From contig CALXUL010000252.1 in NCBI GenBank assembly GCA_944391635.1, positions 1 to 7,430 on the forward strand: 7,430 nucleotides of DNA, written 5' to 3'. The notes under the pieces were generated by a model that worked only from the letters and a program-made list of their open reading frames with translations, was not told where the DNA came from and did not search any database. The position numbers were made by a program, and so were the translations under genes. This document shows, piece after piece, positions 1 through 5,535 of the stretch. The number at the start of each line of letters is the position of its first letter. Positions within the stretch are counted from its first letter, which is position 1. The DNA is from an uncultured Clostridia bacterium. Lineage in GTDB: Bacteria > Bacillota > Clostridia > UBA1381.

Positions 1-117
1 TTTTTTGCAAAAGCGTGCGAGTTTGCTGAAAAAGGCATATATGCCGATAAAGAAAGAAAAAGCGAAGCAGCTTTAGGTTTGCTCCGCACAACTAAAATGA
101 TTTCTCAAAACAAATAA
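1..117 (+). CDS. 3' end of an unrecognised protein gene
   Basis: The reading frame is open from base 1 to a TAA at 115-117 and gives 38 residues, so the gene begins upstream of the window. The tail is charged and probably helical (AEKGIYADKERKSEAALG, then LLRTTKMISQNK) and has one Cys near the left edge. I recognise no domain. It is taken as real because the frame stays open to the edge and because a Rho-independent terminator starts 10 bases after the stop, as expected at the end of a transcription unit. It converges with the small minus-strand gene at 167-340. No function can be assigned from this fragment. Confidence 0.6.
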   Translation, partial: FFAKACEFAEKGIYADKERKSEAALGLLRTTKMISQNK

Positions 118-127
118 GATATGTATC

Positions 128-150
128 GGCACGGAAAAACCGTGCCTTTT
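128..150 (+). terminator. Rho-independent terminator after the left-edge gene
   Basis: A perfect 7-bp stem GGCACGG (128-134) / CCGTGCC (140-146) encloses an AAAAA loop and is followed by TTTT (147-150) and, after GCTG, a second T run. The U-tract lies on the plus-strand side, so it terminates the gene ending at 117. On the minus strand the stem is followed by GATACAT, a poor tail, so it is a weaker candidate terminator for the convergent gene that stops at 167. Confidence 0.85.
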
Positions 151-166
151 GCTGTTTTTGGGATAA

Positions 167-340
167 TTAGCCCTGGCAGCAGCCGCAGCTGTTGTTGCAG
201 CAACTGTTCTCACAGCAGCCGCAGCTGTTCTGATTCGACAGATAGCTTAAAAATGAAAGCAAATCGTAATACTCAAGCAGAGGGGTCTGGTCGTATACGT
301 TCATAGTTGTTTGTATGGTTCTGTTTTTGTTACAGCACAT
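167..340 (-). CDS. Small cysteine-rich protein, function unknown
   Basis: The minus-strand frame encodes 57 residues from the preferred ATG at 340, or 60 from an ATG at 349. The inner ATG is preferred because the SD AAAGGAG (356-350) abuts the outer ATG with no spacer but sits 9 nt from the inner one. In 60-residue numbering there is a CC pair at 5-6, a polar segment, a Leu/Tyr-rich and probably helical stretch at about 24-37 (LLEYYDLLSFLSYL), and a C-terminal cluster CGCC (43-46), CC (50-51), CGCC (55-58). That makes ten Cys in all. No signal peptide or membrane segment is evident. The spacing of the Cys suggests metal or Fe-S binding, or a substrate for a cysteine-modifying enzyme, but this is inference. 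It matches no family I can name. The frame is short, so a non-coding origin is not fully excluded; the placed SD and the facing terminator argue for a gene. Confidence 0.6.
   Translation of the reverse strand: MCCNKNRTIQTTMNVYDQTPLLEYYDLLSFLSYLSNQNSCGCCENSCCNNSCGCCQG
177..229. repeat. 17-bp direct repeat inside the Cys-rich gene
   Basis: CAGCAGCCGCAGCTGTT occurs at 177-193 and identically at 213-229, 36 bases apart. On the minus strand each copy encodes the same NSCGCC unit, so the cysteine tail looks like an internal duplication. The identity at DNA level, including third positions, suggests the copy is recent or maintained by slippage or conversion. Confidence 0.85.
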
Positions 341-349
341 TTTATACAT

Positions 350-356
350 CTCCTTT
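350..356 (-). promoter_or_regulatory. Ribosome-binding site of the Cys-rich gene
   Basis: Read on the minus strand this is AAAGGAG. It directly touches the ATG at 349-347 and lies 9 nt from the ATG at 340-338, which decides for the inner start. Confidence 0.6.
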
Positions 357-430
357 TGTTTTGCGGCGAGGTCGTCGCCTAATATATACTATGTAGAATA
401 TGGGGATGGTGTGAGAATAAAAGTAAAATT

Positions 431-436
431 ATTATA
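431..436 (-). promoter_or_regulatory. Possible -10 box for the Cys-rich gene
   Basis: The minus strand reads TATAAT here, about 90 bases before the start of the Cys-rich gene. At the right distance upstream there is only a poor -35 (near ACTTCC). It lies just 6 bases from the -35 box of the plus-strand promoter, so the two would overlap back to back. This is weak evidence from a very AT-rich stretch. Confidence 0.25.
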
Positions 437-442
437 TAATAC

Positions 443-471
443 TTGCATTTGTGGAAGTTTTAGGGTATAAT
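443..471 (+). promoter_or_regulatory. Sigma-A-type promoter for the leader ORF and tyrS
   Basis: The -35 box TTGCAT (443-448) and perfect -10 box TATAAT (466-471) are separated by 17 bases, the optimal spacing. The predicted transcript start is near 478-480, giving a leader of about 160 nt before tyrS. That leader contains the short ORF at 504-599 and no recognisable T-box. Confidence 0.75.
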
Positions 472-489
472 TATGTAAGAATTTTTTTG

Positions 490-497
490 AGGAGGTG
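490..497 (+). promoter_or_regulatory. Very strong Shine-Dalgarno of the tyrS leader ORF
   Basis: AGGAGGTG matches the complement of the 16S rRNA 3' end over eight consecutive bases, the best match in the window and better than that of tyrS, alaS, truB or ribF. It lies 6 nt before a TTG at 504. Its strength is the main reason to believe something is translated here. Confidence 0.6.
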
Positions 498-503
498 GTT
501 CTG

Positions 504-599
504 TTGGGGTATGTTGCAGACAGCGAAGAGTTTTATATAGCGGATTATGCCTCAATACTTTCTGTTTCTTCAAAATATATTGAGTATCAATTGAGTTAA
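504..599 (+). CDS. Putative Tyr-rich leader peptide upstream of tyrS
   Basis: A TTG start follows the strong SD at good spacing and opens a 31-codon frame ending in TAA at 597-599. The product would begin MGYVADSEEFYIADYA and end KYIEYQLS. Tyr is at residues 3, 11, 15, 25 and 28 (16 percent), all UAU codons. The ORF is inside the predicted tyrS transcript, and its stop is 38 bases before the tyrS ATG. The enrichment for the amino acid used by the downstream enzyme suggests a regulatory leader that senses tyrosyl-tRNA supply; this is inference. Known synthetase control in Bacillota is usually a T-box, which is not seen here. Alternatives are a chance frame, a remnant of a decayed gene, or a small independent protein. 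A rival ATG at 511 in another frame gives only nine codons and is worse spaced. Confidence 0.42.
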   Translation: MGYVADSEEFYIADYASILSVSSKYIEYQLS

Positions 600-631
600 T
601 ATAACGAAATATAAAATATATGAAGGATGAG
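551..631 (+). promoter_or_regulatory. Possible alternative RNA pairings hiding the tyrS start site
   Basis: Bases 551-557 (CTCAATA) can form seven pairs with 578-584 (TATTGAG), or six (551-556) with a second ATTGAG copy at 590-595. The same arm, extended to 562, can instead pair with the tyrS SD region: CTCA (551-554) with TGAG (628-631), and CTTTC (558-562) with GAAGG (622-626, one G-U pair). The helices are short and AU-rich, so they may be chance. No U-tract hairpin lies between the leader ORF and tyrS, so any control would act on translation rather than by termination. Confidence 0.22.
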
Positions 632-637
632 TGAAGA

Positions 638-1858
638 ATGCAGAGAAATGTGTATGATATATTAAAGGAGCGCGGGCTTATAGCGCAGGTGACACATGAG
701 GAGGAAATCCGCGAACTTTTGGGCAAAGAAAAGGTGACGTTTTATATTGGTTTTGATCCGACGGCAGACAGTCTGCATGTAGGGCATTTCCTGCAGATGG
801 TGGTAATGAAGCATATGCAGGATGCTGGACATCGTCCGATTGCGCTGATAGGTGGCGGCACGGGAATGGTCGGCGACCCATCGGGAAGAACAGATATGCG
901 TCAGATGATGACCTCCGAAACTATTGAGCATAACTGTAACCAATTTAAAAAGCAGCTTGGAATGCTAATTGATTTCAGCGATGACAAAGCCATTATGGTA
1001 AATAATGCCGATTGGCTTTTAAACCTTAATTATATAGAATTTTTAAGAGATATTGGTTCTTGCTTTTCAGTAAACAAGATGCTGACTGCGGAATGTTTTA
1101 AACAGCGGCTTGAAAAGGGTTTGTCGTTTTTAGAGTTTAACTATATGCTTATGCAAAGTTATGATTTTCTGATGCTTAACCGTAAGTATGGATGTAAGAT
1201 AGAACTTGGCGGAGATGATCAGTGGTCAAATATACTTGGCGGTATAGAACTTTGCCGCAGAAAAGATCAGACCCAGACATATGGTATGACATTTACCCTG
1301 CTTACTACTTCAGAGGGTAAGAAAATGGGTAAAACCGCAAAGGGTGCGCTCTGGCTTGATCCTGAAAAGTGTACACCGTATGATTTTTATCAGTACTGGG
1401 TTAATGTACAGGACGATGATGTAATTAATTGTTTAAAGCTTATCACATTTGTTCCGATGGAAGAAATTGCCGAAATGGAAAAATGGGAAGGTCAGGAACT
1501 TAATAAGGCGAAAAAACGCCTTGCATATGAAGTGACAAAACTTGTTCATGGTGAAAAAGAAGCGCAAAAGGCTAAAGAAGCTGCCGAAGCTATTTTTGCG
1601 CGCGGCGGAGTTTCGGAAAATATGCCAACATCTGTTGTTGCGGATGCGGTCGGCAGAATATTGCTTGATGTATTATGCGAAATAAAACTTATTCCGTCTA
1701 AGGCAGAGGGAAGAAGACTTATACAGCAAAACGGCTTATCAGTAAATGACAAGAAGGTTACTGACCCTGCTGATGTAATAACAGCAGATATGTTCGGTGA
1801 GGACGGAATGATTGTTAAAAAAGGTAAAAAGGTTTTCCATAAGATTGTACTTGGCTAA
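638..1858 (+). CDS. tyrS: Tyrosyl-tRNA synthetase
   Basis: Cytoplasmic class I enzyme that charges tRNA-Tyr with tyrosine using ATP. The 406-residue product is a normal bacterial length. The Rossmann domain carries HVGH (47-50, HIGH motif), Y169/Q173/D176 in YMLMQSYDF, and GGDDQW with D194/Q195 for tyrosine recognition. These numbers coincide with the well-studied Geobacillus stearothermophilus enzyme. The KMSKS loop is KMGKT (229-233), a usual TyrRS variant. An anticodon-binding helical domain follows, then a C-terminal S4 RNA-binding domain (about 340-405, containing SKAEGRRLIQQNG). The ATG at 638 is chosen because the N-terminus (RNVYDILKERGLIAQVT) aligns with family starts and AAGGA (623-627) lies 10 nt upstream. 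It is expressed from the promoter at 443-471 as a unit with the leader ORF and ends at its own terminator. All key residues examined are intact. Confidence 0.97.
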   Translation: MQRNVYDILKERGLIAQVTHEEEIRELLGKEKVTFYIGFDPTADSLHVGHFLQMVVMKHMQDAGHRPIALIGGGTGMVGDPSGRTDMRQMMTSETIEHNCNQFKKQLGMLIDFSDDKAIMVNNADWLLNLNYIEFLRDIGSCFSVNKMLTAECFKQRLEKGLSFLEFNYMLMQSYDFLMLNRKYGCKIELGGDDQWSNILGGIELCRRKDQTQTYGMTFTLLTTSEGKKMGKTAKGALWLDPEKCTPYDFYQYWVNVQDDDVINCLKLITFVPMEEIAEMEKWEGQELNKAKKRLAYEVTKLVHGEKEAQKAKEAAEAIFARGGVSENMPTSVVADAVGRILLDVLCEIKLIPSKAEGRRLIQQNGLSVNDKKVTDPADVITADMFGEDGMIVKKGKKVFHKIVLG

Positions 1859-1862
1859 TAAG

Positions 1863-1909
1863 ACGCTAATAAATACCCCTCGTTATACGGGGGGTATTTA
1901 TTGCGTTTT
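1863..1909 (+). terminator. Rho-independent terminator after tyrS
   Basis: A 13-bp stem, 1870-1882 with 1888-1900, has one T-G pair and a TTATA loop. It extends outward through AA/TT and ACGC (1863-1866) / GCGT (1903-1906) with one bulged base, and TTTT ends at 1909. It begins 5 bases after the tyrS stop. It separates tyrS from the alaS operon. Confidence 0.9.
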
Positions 1910-1933
1910 GTAACAAAAAAATATTGCTAAATC

Positions 1934-1962
1934 TTGACAACAGAAAAGATATTTTATATAAT
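1934..1962 (+). promoter_or_regulatory. Consensus sigma-A promoter of the alaS operon
   Basis: TTGACA (1934-1939), a 17-base spacer and TATAAT (1957-1962): both hexamers and the spacing are exactly consensus. The predicted start is near 1969, leaving a leader of about 47 nt, too short to hold a T-box. Strong unregulated expression of alaS-truB-ribF-glmU is the simplest reading. Confidence 0.9.
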
Positions 1963-2015
1963 ATATAAGTTATAATGCTATAGTTGTGTAATCTTTTATA
2001 AGGAGAAAACAATAA

Positions 2016-4655
2016 ATGAAAAAGTACGGTGTAAATGAGATAAGAGAGAAATTTTTAAGTTTTTTTGAGAGTAAAGGCTGTCTGAGAATAGACAGTTTCT
2101 CACTTGTGCCCAAAAACGATGCAAGCTTGCTTTTGATTAATTCGGGAATGGCGCCAATGAAACCGTGGTTTACAGGCGCGCAGGTGCCGCCGAGAAGAAG
2201 AGTGACGACATGTCAGAAATGTATAAGAACACCTGACATAGAAAATGTTGGAAAAACTGCGCGTCACGGCACATTTTTTGAGATGCTCGGCAATTTTTCT
2301 TTTGGTGATTACTTTAAACATGAAGCAATTTCTTGGGCGTGGGAATTTTTAACTAAGGAAATAGGCCTTGACCCTAAGGATTTGTGGGTTACGGTATATG
2401 AAGAAGATGACGAGGCAAGAGATATTTGGATAAATGAGATAGGTGTAGCTCCTGAGCGCGTTGTAAAAATGGGCAAAGAAGATAATTTCTGGGAGCATGG
2501 CACAGGACCTTGCGGACCCTGTTCTGAAATACATGTTGACCGCGGAGCAGAATATGGCTGTGGTAAACCTGACTGTAAAATTGGCTGTGACTGTGACAGA
2601 TTTATGGAAGTATGGAATCTTGTGTTCACACAGTTTGATAAGGATGAAAACGGGAATTATAACAGACTTCCCAATCCGAATATTGATACCGGTATGGGTC
2701 TTGAAAGACTTGCAGCTGTTGTTCAAGGTGTGGACAACCTTTTTGAGGTTGACACTGTGCGCAATATAATGGCAAAGGTCAGTGAATTTGCAAAGATAAA
2801 ATACCATGATGATGAGAATAAGGATATATCACTGCGTGTAATTACTGACCATATAAGAAGTACTGTTATGATGGTTTCAGACGGTGTTATCCCGTCAAAT
2901 GAAGGCAGAGGCTATGTTTTAAGAAGGCTTTTGCGCCGTGCGGCACGCCACGGAAAGTTATTGAATATAGATGGTGCATTTTTGTATAAAGTTGCGGATA
3001 CCGTTATTGACGAATCAAAGCAGGGGTATCCTGAACTTGCAGAGAAAAGAGAATATATTAAAAATATAATTAAAATAGAAGAGGAACGTTTTGCCGTTAC
3101 AATTGATAAAGGTATGGCGATTCTTGGCGATTATATTAAGGCTGCAAAAGAGGCAGGCAAGACTGTTCTTGGCGGAGCAGAGGCCTTTAGACTAAATGAT
3201 ACTTACGGTTTTCCGATTGACTTAACGGTTGAGTTGTGCGAGGAACAGGGGCTTAGTGTAGATATTGAAAAATACAAGGAAGAACTTGAAAAACAAAAGA
3301 ATATCGCAAGAAGCGGACGAAAAGACGGCTCAAGCTGGGATTCGGATGAGGTATATAGTTTTGTTGATGTGGAAGCTACATTGTTTTGCGGCTACGAAAC
3401 GCTTACCGCTGAAGCTTGTGTGAAAGCACTTGCGGCAGAAGGTGAGGTTTGTTCGGTTATAACAGGCGGAGAAAAAGGCATTCTTGTTACCGATAAATCA
3501 CCGTTTTATGCAGAAATGGGTGGACAGGCAGGCGATATAGGAACTGTTTTAAAAGATGGAAATATTGTAGCCAAAGTACTGAATACTACTAAAAATGGTG
3601 ATGGCGTGTATTTGCATGAAATAGAGGCGTTTGAAGAAATATGTGTATCAGACACTGTTGTGCTTGATGTGTCACGTGACAACAGAATGGCAATTGCAAG
3701 AAACCATTCAGCAACACATCTTCTGCATAAGGCGTTAAAGGATACTCTTGGTGTACATGTAGCGCAGGCTGGTTCGGAAGTAACATCAAAACATTTAAGA
3801 TTTGACTTTTCGCATTTTGAGGCAATGACACCGGAGCAGCTTTGTGGGGTTGAAGATAAAGTTAACCGCGCAATTTTAGCAGCTATGCCAATAACGGTGG
3901 AGGAGCTTCCTATTGATGAAGCGAAAAAGCTTGGAGCAACCGCACAGTTTGGCGAAAAGTACGGGGCTGTTGTCAGAGTAGTATCTATGGGCGATTATTC
4001 GATAGAATTCTGTGGCGGAACCCACCTTAAAAATACTGCTGAAGCCGGATTATTTAAACTGTTATCAGAGTCAGGAGTTGCAGCAGGCACAAGAAGAATT
4101 GAGGCTGTAACGGGCGAGGGCGTGCTTAATTATATTAAGGAAAAGGATTCATTAATTGAAAAGACAGCTGCGGCACTTCGTACAAACTTGCTTGGTGAAA
4201 TTGACAAAAAGGCAGAAAGTCTTGCTGCGGCGCTTAAAGAGTCTGAGCGAAAACTTGAATCATTAAGTGCAAAACTTGCAGGTGGAAAAGCAGACCAGCT
4301 TCTTTCGGAAAAGATAGAGGTAAATGGGGTTGAGATTGTTGCCGGGCGGGCTGATGGCTTGAGTGTGCCTGAACTTAGAAATATGGGTGATAAATTAAAA
4401 GAATCTCTTGATTGCGGCATTGCTGTTTTAGCATCTGTGAGCGGGGATAAGTTGATGTTTCTTGCAACTGCAACTAAAAATGCGGTAGCAGCCGGGGTAC
4501 ATTCCGGCAATATAATCCGTGAAATAACTAAAATAGCAGGCGGCTCAGGCGGCGGAAAGCCTGAAATGGCACAGGGCGGCGGAAAAGATGCTTCAAAAGC
4601 TGATGAGGCATTAAAGGCTGTTAAAGAGCTTGTGGCAGCGCAGACTACAAAATGA
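2016..4655 (+). CDS. alaS: Alanyl-tRNA synthetase
   Basis: Cytoplasmic class II enzyme that attaches alanine to tRNA-Ala and hydrolyses mischarged Ser/Gly-tRNA. The product has 879 residues, normal for the family. The catalytic domain (about 1-240) contains TCQKCIR (65-71) and FFEMLGNFSFGDYF (87-100), with a Cys-rich insertion (CGKPDCKIGCDCD) before DRFMEVWNLVF. Then come the tRNA-recognition helices, including GRGYVLRRLLRRAARHG (297-313). The editing domain has zinc ligands H564 and H568 (HSATH) and C666 and H670 (CGGTH), the same numbering as in E. coli. A coiled-coil-like linker (about 720-770) precedes the C-Ala/DHHA1 domain, with its glycine-rich GGSGGGKPEMAQGGG near 842-856. The start is supported by AGGAG (2001-2005) 10 nt upstream. 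The stop overlaps truB by four bases (ATGA). Nothing is broken. Confidence 0.98.
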   Translation: MKKYGVNEIREKFLSFFESKGCLRIDSFSLVPKNDASLLLINSGMAPMKPWFTGAQVPPRRRVTTCQKCIRTPDIENVGKTARHGTFFEMLGNFSFGDYFKHEAISWAWEFLTKEIGLDPKDLWVTVYEEDDEARDIWINEIGVAPERVVKMGKEDNFWEHGTGPCGPCSEIHVDRGAEYGCGKPDCKIGCDCDRFMEVWNLVFTQFDKDENGNYNRLPNPNIDTGMGLERLAAVVQGVDNLFEVDTVRNIMAKVSEFAKIKYHDDENKDISLRVITDHIRSTVMMVSDGVIPSNEGRGYVLRRLLRRAARHGKLLNIDGAFLYKVADTVIDESKQGYPELAEKREYIKNIIKIEEERFAVTIDKGMAILGDYIKAAKEAGKTVLGGAEAFRLNDTYGFPIDLTVELCEEQGLSVDIEKYKEELEKQKNIARSGRKDGSSWDSDEVYSFVDVEATLFCGYETLTAEACVKALAAEGEVCSVITGGEKGILVTDKSPFYAEMGGQAGDIGTVLKDGNIVAKVLNTTKNGDGVYLHEIEAFEEICVSDTVVLDVSRDNRMAIARNHSATHLLHKALKDTLGVHVAQAGSEVTSKHLRFDFSHFEAMTPEQLCGVEDKVNRAILAAMPITVEELPIDEAKKLGATAQFGEKYGAVVRVVSMGDYSIEFCGGTHLKNTAEAGLFKLLSESGVAAGTRRIEAVTGEGVLNYIKEKDSLIEKTAAALRTNLLGEIDKKAESLAAALKESERKLESLSAKLAGGKADQLLSEKIEVNGVEIVAGRADGLSVPELRNMGDKLKESLDCGIAVLASVSGDKLMFLATATKNAVAAGVHSGNIIREITKIAGGSGGGKPEMAQGGGKDASKADEALKAVKELVAAQTTK

Positions 4656-5530
4656 ACGGGATTATTTTAATAGATAAACCGGCAGGAAAAACATCTCATG
4701 ATATGGTGTATTTTATAAGGCGGCTGACCGGTATAAAAAAGGTTGGACATACAGGGACGCTTGACCCTGATGCTACCGGTGTTTTGCCTGTATGCATTGG
4801 AAAAGCTACAAAAGTATGCGATATTCTGACTTTATCGGATAAAGAGTATATTGCCGGGCTGAATTTTGGCAGAGCAACCGATACGCAAGATGCATCTGGA
4901 AAAGTTTTAAGTGTTAGTGATTGTAGTTTTACTTTTGCGCAGGCGGAGTTGGCAATAAAAAGCTTTATAGGCGAAATCGAGCAGATTCCGCCTATGTTTT
5001 CTGCCATAAAAAAGGATGGAAAAAAGCTCTATGAGCTTGCAAGAAAAGGTATAATTGTTGAAAGAGAGCCGAGAAAAGTAAGGATAAATGATATAGAAAT
5101 ATTAGAGCTTGATGTCGAAAACAAATCAGCAAAAATTCGTGTTAACTGTTCAAAAGGCACATACATTAGGACGCTTTGTGATGATATTGGTAAAAAAATT
5201 GGCTGCGGGGCATATATGTCATCGCTTAGAAGAACAAAAAGCGGTGGTTTTGATATTTGCAATTGTTATACTACCGATAAACTTGAAGAACTTAAAAGTT
5301 GCGGACAAATATCAAAAGCGATTATTCCGACTGATAGCGTGTTTTTGGAATATGAAAGCATAATGCTTGATGATTTTCTTTCCGCAAAGCTCAAAAATGG
5401 CGTAAGAATCAGAAAAAACGGTATTTCTAACGGACACCATTATAGAATATATGACGCTGAGGGTGAGTTTTTGGCAATATCCAAAGCTGAATCTAATGAA
5501 CTTGTGTTAGTTAAATCCTTTTGGAGTTGA
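4652..5530 (+). CDS. truB: tRNA pseudouridine-55 synthase
   Basis: Converts U55 to pseudouridine in the T-loop of tRNAs and also acts as a tRNA-folding helper. The 292-residue product opens with GIILIDKPAGKTSHD (TruB motif I) and has GHTGTLDPDATGVLP with catalytic Asp38. The conserved active-site Tyr is Y66 (DKEY), equivalent to E. coli Tyr76. Further family blocks are QIPPMFSAIKKDGKKLYELAR, CSKGTYIRTL with R173, and SLRRTKSG. The last 65 or so residues form the PUA-like RNA-binding tail (LKNGVRIRKNGI onward). Its ATG overlaps the alaS stop and there is no good SD, so it is probably translated by coupling to alaS. TruB more often sits near infB-rbfA and ribF; here ribF follows as usual but alaS precedes. 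Confidence 0.97.
   Translation: MNGIILIDKPAGKTSHDMVYFIRRLTGIKKVGHTGTLDPDATGVLPVCIGKATKVCDILTLSDKEYIAGLNFGRATDTQDASGKVLSVSDCSFTFAQAELAIKSFIGEIEQIPPMFSAIKKDGKKLYELARKGIIVEREPRKVRINDIEILELDVENKSAKIRVNCSKGTYIRTLCDDIGKKIGCGAYMSSLRRTKSGGFDICNCYTTDKLEELKSCGQISKAIIPTDSVFLEYESIMLDDFLSAKLKNGVRIRKNGISNGHHYRIYDAEGEFLAISKAESNELVLVKSFWS
5523..5526 (+). promoter_or_regulatory. Ribosome-binding site that fixes the ribF start
   Basis: GGAG lies inside the last codons of truB, 9 nt before the TTG at 5536. It supports that TTG over in-frame TTGs at 5521 and 5527, which overlap or abut the GGAG itself. Confidence 0.6.
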
Positions 5531-5535
5531 GGTAT

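Noticed and set aside
121..306. 61-residue plus-strand frame opposite the Cys-rich gene
   Set aside because: Its ATG lies just before the terminator hairpin with no Shine-Dalgarno, and its Ser/Cys-rich composition is the shadow of the repeated Cys codons on the other strand.
365..379. Small hairpin GGCGA/TCGCC upstream of the Cys-rich gene
   Set aside because: Only five base pairs with a five-base loop and no poly-U tail; too weak to call a regulator or terminator.
511..540. Nine-codon ATG frame within the tyrS leader
   Set aside because: It is 13 nt from the end of the SD, farther than optimal, and much shorter than the TTG frame at 504, which has better spacing.
478..637. T-box riboswitch in the tyrS leader
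   Set aside because: No recognisable T-box sequence (AGGGTGGNACCGCG-like), no specifier-loop architecture and no terminator/antiterminator hairpin with a U-tract before tyrS.
460..726. 88-residue minus-strand frame spanning the tyrS leader and tyrS start
   Set aside because: It crosses the strong plus-strand promoter, SD and tyrS start, has low-complexity composition and no recognisable domain.
1971..1976. Second TATAAT downstream of the alaS promoter
   Set aside because: The sequence 17 bases upstream (GATATT) is no -35 box, and the consensus promoter at 1934-1962 already explains transcription.
2349..2807. 152-residue minus-strand frame inside alaS
   Set aside because: Antisense to conserved AlaRS catalytic and tRNA-binding segments, with no domain of its own; a typical shadow of a long gene.
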